Shown in pieces: positions 23,880-31,884 of a DNA stretch of 64,000 nucleotides (positions are counted from its first letter, which is position 1; each line of letters begins with the position of its first letter). A program made the translations under genes and the position numbers. The stretch comes from an uncultured Collinsella sp. (GTDB taxonomy: Bacteria > Actinomycetota > Coriobacteriia > Coriobacteriales > Coriobacteriaceae). The notes beneath the pieces were generated by a model. The model made no database searches. It saw only the letters and a list, made by a program, of their open reading frames with translations, and was not told where the DNA came from. Location: the NCBI GenBank assembly GCA_902491765.1, contig CABUIY010000003.1, forward strand, positions 1 through 64,000, given 5' to 3'.

Positions 23880-25247
23880 ATGATCATCATCAAAAACGGC
23901 GCGCTCGTGACGCCCCAGGGGCTTCGCCGCGCCGATCTTGCCATGGAGGGCGACAAGATTGTGCGGATCGCCGCAGCGATTGAGCCGGGCGCCGACGATA
24001 CCGTCGAGGACGCCGCGGGCTGCTGGGTGTTTCCCGGCTTTATCGACGGCCACACGCACATGCAGTGCTGGACTGGCATGGATTGGACAGCCGATAGCTT
24101 TGAGACCGGCACGCGCGCGGCTGCCTGCGGCGGCACGACGACCATTGTGGACTACGCGACGGCCGATCGCGGCGTGACCATGCCCGATGCCTTGGCCGAG
24201 TGGCATCGCCGCGCCGACGGAACCTGCACGGCCAACTACGCTTTTCATATGGCACTCGCCGAGTGGAATGAGCGCAACCGCGCCGATCTTTCGGCCATGC
24301 GCGAGGCGGGCGTATCGTCGTTTAAGACCTACTTTGCCTACGATCATTTGCGCCTGGACGATGCCGAGACGCTCGAGGTGCTCGAGGAGCTCAAGCGTAT
24401 TGGCGGCATACTGTGCGTGCATTGCGAGAACGGTACGCTGGTGAATGAGCTGCAGAAGCGCGTGTACGAGCAGGGGATTCATGGGCCCGAGGGGCATGCG
24501 CTCAGCCGCCCGGACGTGTGTGAGGCCGAAGCCGTGAGCCGCCTGCTGTATCTGGCGCACCTGGCCGGGGACGCTCCGGTCAACGTGGTGCACCTTTCGA
24601 CCAAGCTGGGGCTCGAGGCCATTCGCGCTGCCAAAGCGCGCGGGCAGAAGGATATCTATGTCGAGACCTGCCCCCAGTATCTGATGCTCGACGACACCTG
24701 TTATCTGGAGCAGGGCGAGGACGGCTTTGCGGGCGCCAAGTATGTGATGAGCCCGCCGCTGCGCCATGCCGGTGACCGTGCCGCGCTGCGCGAGGCGCTT
24801 GTGGCCGGCGAGATCGATACGATTGCGACCGACCACTGCAGCTTTAACCTGCACGGGCAAAAGGACCGCGGGCGCGACGATTTCCGCGCGATTCCCAACG
24901 GCGGGCCCGGCGTGGAGCATCGTCCCGTCGCGATTGCCACGAGCTTTGAGGGACAGCTGGGTCCCGAGGATCTGTGCCGCTTGATGAGCGAGAACCCGGC
25001 GCGCGTTTTTGGCATGTATCCACGCAAGGGCTGTCTTGCCGAGGGTGCCGATGCCGACGTGTGCGTGTGGGATCCCCAGGCGCGCTGGACCATTCGCGCC
25101 GCGACACAGCATCAGGCTGTGGACTACACGCCGCTCGAAGGCTTTGAGGCACATGGCCGCGCCAAGGCCGTGTTTGTGAACGGCGTGCTGGCGGCACGCG
25201 ACGGCGAGCCTACCGGAGCCCAGCCCGGTCGCTACGTGCCCCGCTAG
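23880..25247 (+). CDS. hyuA: Hydantoinase/dihydropyrimidinase
   Basis: 455 residues. Binuclear zinc residues are visible: GHTH (His58, His60), the carbamylated Lys149 in SSFKTYFAY, CVHCENG, VVHLST and ATDHCSF (Asp318). This is the cyclic-amidase family that opens hydantoin and dihydropyrimidine rings; E. coli HyuA lies in the equivalent cluster. In context it probably opens a purine-derived five- or six-membered ring. AAGGAG precedes the start. The product ends before a 67-bp hairpin repeat that separates it from yqeC on the other strand. Confidence 0.92.
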   Translation: MIIIKNGALVTPQGLRRADLAMEGDKIVRIAAAIEPGADDTVEDAAGCWVFPGFIDGHTHMQCWTGMDWTADSFETGTRAAACGGTTTIVDYATADRGVTMPDALAEWHRRADGTCTANYAFHMALAEWNERNRADLSAMREAGVSSFKTYFAYDHLRLDDAETLEVLEELKRIGGILCVHCENGTLVNELQKRVYEQGIHGPEGHALSRPDVCEAEAVSRLLYLAHLAGDAPVNVVHLSTKLGLEAIRAAKARGQKDIYVETCPQYLMLDDTCYLEQGEDGFAGAKYVMSPPLRHAGDRAALREALVAGEIDTIATDHCSFNLHGQKDRGRDDFRAIPNGGPGVEHRPVAIATSFEGQLGPEDLCRLMSENPARVFGMYPRKGCLAEGADADVCVWDPQARWTIRAATQHQAVDYTPLEGFEAHGRAKAVFVNGVLAARDGEPTGAQPGRYVPR

Positions 25248-25273
25248 CAGCAAAGATGCCGTGTCCCCTCCGC

Positions 25274-25340
25274 AGTTGCGGTGAAATACGGACTGTTTGC
25301 GGCCGTCAGGCGGCCAAACAGTCCGTATTTCACCGCAACT
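25274..25340. repeat. 67-bp hairpin element, copy 1
   Basis: Arms of 25 bp at 25274-25298 and 25316-25340 are perfectly complementary; the outer end reads AGTTGCGGTGAAATACGG. It lies between convergent hyuA and yqeC. Copies 2 and 3 are at 28059 and 60751. Confidence 0.9.
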
Positions 25341-25356
25341 GACGAGATGGGGCCGG

Positions 25357-26091
25357 CTACTTGAGGCTGGTGGCGATGAGGGGGCGGTTGAGGGCTGCCT
25401 CGAAGCGATCTGCCATCGTGGGGTCGCTGAGCGTGTCGACTTGGTTGAGCATGATGCGGGCATTGTTGAGGTTCAGCATCCGCATCTCGGCATTGAGCAC
25501 CTGGGCGACGCGCTCGGGCGTGGCGATGTCGGTGAGCTCGCAGCCGCAACGCTCGCAAAAGAGCTCGGGGCGGTGGACGGCTTCGTTGATGGGCTTGCTG
25601 AGTCCCGAGGCGCCGACGAGCCAGATGACGTTGGCCGTGCCGGAGGGAATTACCGGCTCCCAGGCGGCATGCGCCTTGAGCGGGAGTCGCTTGCTGCCAT
25701 CTGCCTCGGCCAATACATAGTCAAAGCGCTGCGCCAGCTCGTTGAGCGGCTCAACGGGGGCGGAGAGCTTGCCTGTCTCCGGGCCCAAAACACCCGCCTG
25801 GCAGATACTTCCGCGGTTCATGCCCGCGCATGCCTCGCAGGTGCAGCCGGGAACATGCAGGGCCCCCGGCTTCCAAGGCGCGGCGTCCAGGCGACGATTC
25901 GACCCGTCCCATGGTACGCCGGCGACGGGAAACATGTGCGTGGTGGTACAGAGAAGCACCCTGCCGCCGGCGCGCATGAGCTCGAGACCCAACGCACGCA
26001 GCAATGTCGACTTGCCGCCACTGCCGATAATTGCGGTAATGCCCGGCTCGATCTTGAGCGCGGAGGCAAGGTTTCCGCTCGTCGTTTCCAT
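25357..26091 (-). CDS. yqeC: YqeC, selenium-dependent hydroxylase accessory protein
   Basis: 244 residues. An N-terminal P-loop-like IIGSGGKSTLLRALG (about 20-35) and a Cys-rich stretch (CTCEACAGMN) are typical of YqeC, a putative nucleotide-binding accessory factor found only with selenium-dependent molybdenum hydroxylases. VLAEADGSKRLPLKAH in the middle is a family hallmark. It is transcribed opposite to the rest of the cluster, sharing a 102-bp divergent promoter gap with yqeB. The biochemical step is unknown. Confidence 0.9.
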   Translation of the reverse strand: METTSGNLASALKIEPGITAIIGSGGKSTLLRALGLELMRAGGRVLLCTTTHMFPVAGVPWDGSNRRLDAAPWKPGALHVPGCTCEACAGMNRGSICQAGVLGPETGKLSAPVEPLNELAQRFDYVLAEADGSKRLPLKAHAAWEPVIPSGTANVIWLVGASGLSKPINEAVHRPELFCERCGCELTDIATPERVAQVLNAEMRMLNLNNARIMLNQVDTLSDPTMADRFEAALNRPLIATSLK

Positions 26092-26193
26092 CTGTTCACC
26101 GCCGTATAATACTGTGATAATAAATAATCATCAGAGTAGCGGTCGAACCGCTTTTGCTCTGCTCAAACCGTAGCACAGGGAGGTGCCCCGGGA
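26092..26193. promoter_or_regulatory. yqeC/yqeB divergent promoter region
   Basis: The gap holds an AT-rich block with TATAAT at 26105-26110 and the near-symmetrical TGATAATAAATAATCA around 26115-26130. GGGAGGTG precedes yqeB. Confidence 0.45.
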
Positions 26194-26988
26194 ATGCTCG
26201 TTTATGTTCGCGGCGCCGGCGATATCGCCACGGGCGTCGCCGCTCGCTTGGTGCGCGCCGGCGTGTCGGTCGTTATGGCCGATATCGCGGTTCCCACGTG
26301 CATCCGCCGCACGATCAGTTTTTGCGAGGCCATTCGTCTGGGCGAGGTCGAGGTCGAGGGTATTCGCGCTCGCTTGGCACAGACGCCGGCAGAGGCACTT
26401 GCGATTACCGAGGCCGGAGACGTCGCCGTTGTGGTGGACCCCCAGGCCAAGATGCTCGGCGAGCTGAAACCCGCTGCCGTGGTCGACGCGATTCTGGCTA
26501 AGCGCAACTTGGGCACCACGCGCGACATGGCGCCTGCCGTCATCGCCGTGGGGCCGGGCTTTACCGCGCCGGTTGACTGCGATGCCGTGGTCGAGACCAT
26601 GCGCGGGCATTTTCTCGGCCGTGTCATTACCCAAGGTTCGCCCCAGCCCAACACGGGCGTGCCAGGCATTATCGCCGGCTATGGTAAAGAGCGCGTTATC
26701 CACAGCCCCGCCGCCGGCGTGTTTCGGTCCGACCGCGCAATCGGCGACATCGTGAGCGCCGGAGACGTGATTGGCTATGCGGGCGATACGCCCATGTGCA
26801 CGCAGATCGATGGCTGTCTGCGCGGGCTTTTGGCGAACGGCGTGCAGGTGACTGAGGGCTTTAAATGCGCCGATGTCGATCCGCGCGGCGATGCCAGCTA
26901 TATCAACTACATTTCGGACAAGGCGACGTCGGTCGGCGGCGGCGTGCTCGAGGCACTCGCTATGCTCACCGGTGTATTCCAGGGATAG
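26194..26988 (+). CDS. yqeB: YqeB, selenium-dependent molybdenum hydroxylase maturation protein
   Basis: 264 residues. The start MLVYVRGAGDIATGVAARL is the typical Rossmann-like N-terminus of the YqeB/EF2563 family. The family co-occurs with selenium-dependent molybdenum hydroxylases and SelD and is thought to help place selenium on the molybdenum centre. GGGAGGTG is a good ribosome-binding site. The next gene starts 9 bp later, so the two are co-transcribed. selD itself is not in this window. Confidence 0.92.
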   Translation: MLVYVRGAGDIATGVAARLVRAGVSVVMADIAVPTCIRRTISFCEAIRLGEVEVEGIRARLAQTPAEALAITEAGDVAVVVDPQAKMLGELKPAAVVDAILAKRNLGTTRDMAPAVIAVGPGFTAPVDCDAVVETMRGHFLGRVITQGSPQPNTGVPGIIAGYGKERVIHSPAAGVFRSDRAIGDIVSAGDVIGYAGDTPMCTQIDGCLRGLLANGVQVTEGFKCADVDPRGDASYINYISDKATSVGGGVLEALAMLTGVFQG

Positions 26989-26997
26989 GAAATTGCA

Positions 26998-28041
26998 ATG
27001 GAAAAGCTCGATGTGGTGAATGCTGCGCTTGGCGCTCTGAAGGCCGGTAAGACGTGCGAGTTGGTGGTAGTTGCCGGCACGGCAGGGTCGTCACCGCGCG
27101 GTGTGGGCGCATGGATGGCCGTCTTTGCCGATGGCAGCCAGGCGGGCACCATCGGCGGCGGCAAGATTGAGCTCTTTGCGCTGGACGAGGCGCGCGAGCT
27201 CCTGAGCGCGGGTCAGTCGCGTCTGGTCCGCTACACCATGGGCGGCGAGAACTCCGATACCGGCATGATCTGCGGCGGAGCCATCTGCCTGTGCTACCTG
27301 CATCTGGATGCGACCCAGGCACCGTTGTTCCAGGAAATTGCCGACGTCTTGGCCTTTCGGCGCATCGGCGACTTCGTCATCGACTTTGAGCCGTTTGTCG
27401 TAAGCGCGCTCGAGGGCGATGTGGCCGAGTACCATGGCGAGGAATCGCGCCGCACCATTGCGGGCTGTCCCGGGCTTTCGCTGGTGGAGGAGGGGAGTAA
27501 GGTCACCTACACCAACGCGGCCTCCGAGATTCCCCCGGCGCACATCGAGACGCTCTGCCCCGAGGGCCTGACTTATATCTTTGGCTGCGGCCACGTGGGC
27601 GCTGCGACGGCGCGCGTGCTCACGGCGGCGGGCTTTGCCGTCGTGGCGTGCGATGACCGCCCCGGCACGCTGACCCCCGATTGGGTGCCCGGCGTCTACG
27701 ACCGTCGTCTGGTCGACTACAAGAACCTGAGCGAGCTGTGTCCCATCGGCCCGCGCGACCTGGTGGTCGTCGCCACGGCGGGTCACAAGTCCGATATCGA
27801 CGTGGTGATTCAGGCCATGCGCGCCAAGCCCGCCTATCTGGGCTGCTTGGGCTCGCGCCGCAAGACGGCCTTTGTGCGCGCCCGCCTGGAGCAGGAGGGC
27901 TTTACGCAGGAGCGGATCGACGAGCTGCACCTGCCGATCGGCGTTGCCATTCAGGCCGAGGACCCCGAGGAGATCGCCATCTCCATCGCCGCCGAGATGA
28001 TCCACCTGCGCCGCACCAAACTCGTCCCCCGCAAGCGCTAA
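26998..28041 (+). CDS. XdhC/CoxI-family molybdenum cofactor insertion factor
   Basis: 347 residues. The N-terminal domain carries GSSPRGVGAWM and GTIGGGKIE, the XdhC signature; the C-terminal domain is a Rossmann fold with YIFGCGHVGAATARVL (about 196) and GCLGSRRK (about 280). XdhC proteins bind and sulfurate molybdenum cofactor and hand it to the hydroxylase. It ends the second purine half-cluster and is followed by hairpin copy 2 and then rplE. The partner is presumably the XdhD-like enzyme 17 kb away. Confidence 0.9.
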   Translation: MEKLDVVNAALGALKAGKTCELVVVAGTAGSSPRGVGAWMAVFADGSQAGTIGGGKIELFALDEARELLSAGQSRLVRYTMGGENSDTGMICGGAICLCYLHLDATQAPLFQEIADVLAFRRIGDFVIDFEPFVVSALEGDVAEYHGEESRRTIAGCPGLSLVEEGSKVTYTNAASEIPPAHIETLCPEGLTYIFGCGHVGAATARVLTAAGFAVVACDDRPGTLTPDWVPGVYDRRLVDYKNLSELCPIGPRDLVVVATAGHKSDIDVVIQAMRAKPAYLGCLGSRRKTAFVRARLEQEGFTQERIDELHLPIGVAIQAEDPEEIAISIAAEMIHLRRTKLVPRKR

Positions 28042-28058
28042 TCGGATCCCCACCAATA

Positions 28059-28125
28059 AGTTGCGGTGAAATACGGACTGTTTAAGCCTGTTAGGCCGTC
28101 AAACAGTCCCTATTTCACTGCAACT
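28059..28125. repeat. 67-bp hairpin element, copy 2
   Basis: Arms at 28059-28083 and 28101-28125 pair with one C-C mismatch and one G-U. It follows the xdhC-type gene and may serve as its transcript end. Confidence 0.88.
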
Positions 28126-28352
28126 GCTTTTTGGGATCCATTTGTGCGGGGGAGTTGTGGAGTTGTGCAGGCAGACGAGGTTTTTCTGGAAATACGCTCC
28201 CGATGCGCGTATAGTACCGATTGTTTTGTCGGCTCCTGCTGCGTCGAGTCCAAACCGCGAAATGCCATGAGCGGCGCGGATGTAGCCAGGAGGCACGAGG
28301 ACAACCCATCGTGGCCACGCCCCGTGCTTAAAACCCCAAGAAGGAGTGAACA
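28126..28352 (+). promoter_or_regulatory. Leader and putative promoter region of the rplE operon
   Basis: No rplX or other ribosomal gene remnant is readable in any frame. A TATAGT box near 28212-28217 is the best -10 candidate; the matching -35 is weak. AAGAAGGAG precedes rplE. The leader of ~130 nt could hold an autoregulatory structure, but I could not define one. Confidence 0.45.
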
Positions 28353-28910
28353 ATGGCAGAAGAGAAGTATGTGCCGCGTCTGAAGACCAAGTACAACAAC
28401 GAGGTCAAGCAGCAGCTTCAGGACAAGTTCCAGTACGAGAACGTCATGATGATCCCCAAGTTTGAGAAGATTGTCGTGAACATGGGTGTCGGCGAGGCCG
28501 CTACCGATTCCAAGGCCATCGACGGTGCCGTGCGCGACCTGCGCGCCATCACCGGCCAGCAGCCGATGATCACCCGTGCCCGCAAGTCCATCGCTACCTT
28601 CCGCCTGCGCGCTGGTATGCCGATCGGCTGCAAGGTTACCCTGCGTGGCGACCGTATGTGGGAGTTCTTCGATCGTCTGACCTCCGTCGCGATCCCCCGT
28701 ATCCGCGACTTCCGCGGCATCTCCGCCAAGAGCTTCGACGGCCGTGGTAACTTCTCCATGGGCGTCACCGAGCAGCTCATCTTCCCCGAGATCGACTTCG
28801 ACTCCGTCGATCACCAGCGTGGTATGGACATCACTTTCGTGACCACCGCCAACACCGATGAGGAGGCCAAGGCCCTTCTGGACGCCTTCGGTTTCCCGTT
28901 CAAGAAATAG
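28353..28910 (+). CDS. rplE: Ribosomal protein uL5
   Basis: 185 residues, typical length. NVMMIPKFEKIVVNMGVGEAA and ITGQQPMITRARKSIATFRLR are uL5 hallmarks. It binds 5S rRNA in the central protuberance. Normally rplX precedes it; here it leads the unit. An intergenic stem (AAGCGCCG...CGGCGCTT, 28926-28953) separates it from rpsZ. Confidence 0.97.
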   Translation: MAEEKYVPRLKTKYNNEVKQQLQDKFQYENVMMIPKFEKIVVNMGVGEAATDSKAIDGAVRDLRAITGQQPMITRARKSIATFRLRAGMPIGCKVTLRGDRMWEFFDRLTSVAIPRIRDFRGISAKSFDGRGNFSMGVTEQLIFPEIDFDSVDHQRGMDITFVTTANTDEEAKALLDAFGFPFKK

Positions 28911-28989
28911 GTTCACCTGCCCTATAAGCGCCGTTCCCACAAGGGGGCGGCGCTTGGGGCGAACAATACTCTATGTGAGGAGGATATAA

Positions 28990-29175
28990 GTGGCTAAGAC
29001 ATCGATGATCGTCAAGTGCAATCGCAAGCAGAAGTTCTCTACTCGTGAGTACACGCGCTGCCAGCGCTGCGGCCGTCCGCACTCTGTGTACCGCAAGTTC
29101 GGCCTGTGCCGTGTCTGCTTCCGCGAGCTTGCACTCAAGGGCGAGCTTCCCGGCGTTAAGAAGGCCAGCTGGTAA
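28990..29175 (+). CDS. rpsZ: Ribosomal protein uS14, zinc-binding type Z
   Basis: 61 residues from a GTG start after GAGGAGG. The CQRCGRPHS...CRVCFRE pair of CxxC motifs marks the short zinc-binding form, typical of Gram-positives. It sits in the standard place between rplE and rpsH. Confidence 0.96.
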   Translation: MAKTSMIVKCNRKQKFSTREYTRCQRCGRPHSVYRKFGLCRVCFRELALKGELPGVKKASW

Positions 29176-29294
29176 GTCACTACCAGCGTTTCAAGCATCC
29201 GTTTGGAACAGGGAAAACGCGCTAAAAAGGCTTTGCCGTTAAGGGCGGCGAAGAACCAAGAGCACGTGTTCATCAAGAACGAAGGAGAATCTGT

Positions 29295-29693
29295 ATGAAC
29301 CTTACAGACCCGATCGCAGATATGCTTACGCGCATCCGTAACGCTAACTCTGTGAACAAGGCCACGGTCTCCATGCCGAGCAGCAAGAAGCTCGTCGAGA
29401 TCGCTCGTGTTCTGCACGAGGAGGGCTACATCGAGGGCTACGATGTCGAGGACACCGTTCCCCAGAAGACTCTGCACATCACGCTTAAGTATGGTCCCAA
29501 GAAGGCTAAGGTCATCAACGGCATCCGCCGCATTTCCAAGCCGGGCCTGCGTAAGTACACCGGCGTTGCCGACATGCCCCGCGTCCGCGGTGGCCTTGGT
29601 ACCGCCATTATTTCCACCAGCCATGGCGTCATGACCGACCGCGATGCTCGCAAGCACAACGTCGGCGGCGAGATCATCGCTTACGTCTGGTAA
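29295..29693 (+). CDS. rpsH: Ribosomal protein uS8
   Basis: 132 residues, usual length. N-terminal DPIADMLTRIRNAN and C-terminal ISTSHGVMTDRDARKHNVGGEIIAYVW are characteristic. It binds 16S rRNA and in E. coli represses the spc operon; whether it does so here with an altered operon is unknown. Confidence 0.97.
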   Translation: MNLTDPIADMLTRIRNANSVNKATVSMPSSKKLVEIARVLHEEGYIEGYDVEDTVPQKTLHITLKYGPKKAKVINGIRRISKPGLRKYTGVADMPRVRGGLGTAIISTSHGVMTDRDARKHNVGGEIIAYVW

Positions 29694-29726
29694 TTCGCTC
29701 GGTAGGTAGAAGGAAAGGAGATCACC

Positions 29727-30263
29727 GTGTCTCGTATCGGTAATAAGCCTGTCCAGATTCCCGCCGGAGTCGAAGTGGCAGTCAACGGCAACAACGTTGT
29801 CGTCAAGGGCCCCAAGGGCCAGCTCGAGCTCGATGTCTTTGAGAAGCTCGCTATCAACGTTGAGGACAATGTCCTCACCGTTTCCCGTCCCGACGACGAG
29901 CGTGAGACCCGTGCCCGCCACGGCCTCACCCGCGCCCTCATCCACAACATGGTTGTTGGCGTTTCCGAGGGCTTCGAGAAGAAGCTTGAGCTCGCCGGCG
30001 TCGGTTACCGCGTGCAGCAGAAGGGCAAGAACCTCGAGTTCTCCCTGGGCTTCTCGCACCCCGTGATCGTCGAGGCTCCCGAGGGCATCACCTTCGAGGT
30101 TCCCGACAACACCCACGTGAACGTCAAGGGTATCAACAAGCAGCAGGTCGGTCAGATCGCCGCTGAGATCCGCGGCCATCGTCCTCCCGAGCCTTACAAG
30201 GGCAAGGGTATCCACTACGTTGGCGAGCACATCCGCCGCAAGCTGGGTAAGGCCGCCAAGTAG
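29727..30263 (+). CDS. rplF: Ribosomal protein uL6
   Basis: 178 residues from a GTG start after AAAGGAGA. SRIGNKPVQIPAGVEV at the N-terminus and GQIAAEIRGHRPPEPYKGKGI near the end are diagnostic. A CCAGCACC/GGTGCTGG stem lies in the gap to rplR (about 30288-30310). Confidence 0.97.
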   Translation: MSRIGNKPVQIPAGVEVAVNGNNVVVKGPKGQLELDVFEKLAINVEDNVLTVSRPDDERETRARHGLTRALIHNMVVGVSEGFEKKLELAGVGYRVQQKGKNLEFSLGFSHPVIVEAPEGITFEVPDNTHVNVKGINKQQVGQIAAEIRGHRPPEPYKGKGIHYVGEHIRRKLGKAAK

Positions 30264-30338
30264 TCGTAACCGACTCACTCGCATAAGACCAGCACCCCGT
30301 CAGGTGCTGGCAAGATCAACCTTTTTAGGAGTTTACGT

Positions 30339-30707
30339 ATGAACAAGCATAAGGCGAAGCTGGAAGGCCTCAAGCGTCGTCAGCGTCGTGTTCGCGGCAA
30401 GGTCTCGGGTACCTCCGAGCGTCCGCGTCTTCGCGTGACCCGTACTAACGCCAACATCTATGCCCAGATCATCGACGACAGCAAGGGCTCCAGCCTGACG
30501 CTCGTCTCCGCCTCGACCCTCGAGGCCGAGTTCAAGGGCACCCACACCTCGAACAAGGAGGCTGCGGAGAAGGTCGGTCAGCTCGTTGGCAAGCGCGCCA
30601 TCGAGGCCGGCATCACCAAGGTCGCCTTCGATCGCGGTGGCCGTATCTACCATGGCCGCGTCAAGGCCCTCGCCGACGGTGCTCGTGCCGCCGGTCTCGA
30701 GTTCTAG
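30339..30707 (+). CDS. rplR: Ribosomal protein uL18
   Basis: 122 residues. RVRGKVSGTSERPRLRVTRTN and AFDRGGRIYHGRVKALADGAR are family motifs. It binds 5S rRNA with uL5. The next gene starts 14 bp downstream. Confidence 0.97.
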   Translation: MNKHKAKLEGLKRRQRRVRGKVSGTSERPRLRVTRTNANIYAQIIDDSKGSSLTLVSASTLEAEFKGTHTSNKEAAEKVGQLVGKRAIEAGITKVAFDRGGRIYHGRVKALADGARAAGLEF

Positions 30708-30721
30708 GAGGTATGTAGCAC

Positions 30722-31246
30722 ATGGCTCGTAATCAGAAGCAGCAGCGCGAGGCCTCCGAGTTCGAGGAGCGCGTCGTTTACATCAACCGCGTGTCGAAGA
30801 CCGTCAAGGGCGGTCGTCGCATGAGCCTCGTCGCTCTCGTCGTCGTTGGCGACGGCAAGGGCAACGTCGGCGTTGGCATGGGCAAGTCCGCTGAGGTGCC
30901 CCTGGCCATCTCCAAGGCGTCTCTCGATGCCAAGAAGAACATGTTCCACGTGCCGGTGACCGAGCAGGGCACCATCCCGCACGAGGTTCTCGGCCACTTT
31001 GGTGCCGGCCGCATCATCATCAAGCCCGCTGTCGAGGGTACCGGCGTTATCGCCGGCGGCGCTGTGCGTCCCCTCTTTGAGCTTGCTGGCATCAAGAACG
31101 TCCTGTCCAAGTCCCTCGGTACCGACAACGGCCTCAACATCATCAAGGCTGCCGTCGAGGGCCTCAAGGAGCTCTCCAGCCCTGAGGACGTCGCGGCTCG
31201 CCGTGGCCTGACGGTCTCCGAGATGTTCGTCGGTAAGGAGAACTAA
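30722..31246 (+). CDS. rpsE: Ribosomal protein uS5
   Basis: 174 residues. The double-stranded RNA-binding N-terminal domain (ERVVYINRVSKTVKGGRR) and the GNVGVGMGKSAEVP segment are clear. It acts in decoding fidelity. Preceded by TAGGAGGT inside the rplR end; rpmD follows after 2 bp. Confidence 0.97.
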   Translation: MARNQKQQREASEFEERVVYINRVSKTVKGGRRMSLVALVVVGDGKGNVGVGMGKSAEVPLAISKASLDAKKNMFHVPVTEQGTIPHEVLGHFGAGRIIIKPAVEGTGVIAGGAVRPLFELAGIKNVLSKSLGTDNGLNIIKAAVEGLKELSSPEDVAARRGLTVSEMFVGKEN

Positions 31247-31248
31247 GC

Positions 31249-31431
31249 ATGGCTGACACCATCAAGATCAAGCAGGTCCGCAGCACCAATGGTTGCAAGC
31301 AGGACCAGGTCCGTACTGTCCGTGCCCTCGGTCTCCACAGGATCCGCGAGGTTCGCGAGATTGCTGACAACGAGTCCGTCCGCGGCATGATCTTCAAGGT
31401 CAAGCACCTTGTCGAGATTGTAGAGGAGTAG
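31249..31431 (+). CDS. rpmD: Ribosomal protein uL30
   Basis: 60 residues, usual length. KIKQVRSTNGCKQDQVRTVR and GLHRIREVREIADNESVRGM match uL30. Its start is nearly fused to the rpsE stop, implying translational coupling. Confidence 0.96.
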   Translation: MADTIKIKQVRSTNGCKQDQVRTVRALGLHRIREVREIADNESVRGMIFKVKHLVEIVEE

Positions 31432-31434
31432 CAA

Positions 31435-31884
31435 ATGCAGCTTCACGATCTTACTCCCGCGCCCGGTTCCACCAAGAACCGTAAGCGCGTCGGCCGTGGC
31501 AATTCTTCGGGTCACGGCACCACTTCTGGCCGCGGCCAGAAGGGCCAGGGTTCCCGCTCTGGCGGCACCAAGGGTGCCGGCTTCGAGGGTGGCCAGACTC
31601 CGCTGGCTATGCGCCTGCCCAAGCTTCCGGGCTTCCGCAACCCCCGTCGTATCGAGTACACCGCCGTTAACGTTGAGCGTCTCGAGCGTAAGTTCGAGGA
31701 CGGCGCTGTGATCGACGGTGCCGCTCTTAAGGCCGCTCGCATCACCAAGAGCGAGTTCGAGCCCGTCAAGGTGCTCGGCAATGGTGAGCTCACCAAGAAG
31801 TTCACGGTCAAGGTCGACAAGGTCAGCGCTTCTGCGCAGGCCAAGATCGAGGCCGCCGGCGGAAAGGTCGAGCTGCCGTGCTAA
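31435..31884 (+). CDS. rplO: Ribosomal protein uL15
   Basis: 149 residues. The glycine-rich N-terminus (RVGRGNSSGHGTTSGRGQKG) and GFEGGQTPLAMRLPK are diagnostic. The last seven bases overlap the secY GTG start, so the two are translationally coupled. Confidence 0.97.
   Translation: MQLHDLTPAPGSTKNRKRVGRGNSSGHGTTSGRGQKGQGSRSGGTKGAGFEGGQTPLAMRLPKLPGFRNPRRIEYTAVNVERLERKFEDGAVIDGAALKAARITKSEFEPVKVLGNGELTKKFTVKVDKVSASAQAKIEAAGGKVELPC

Noticed and set aside
28126..28352. Remnant of rplX before rplE
   Set aside because: I translated all plus-strand frames and found no L24-like motif.
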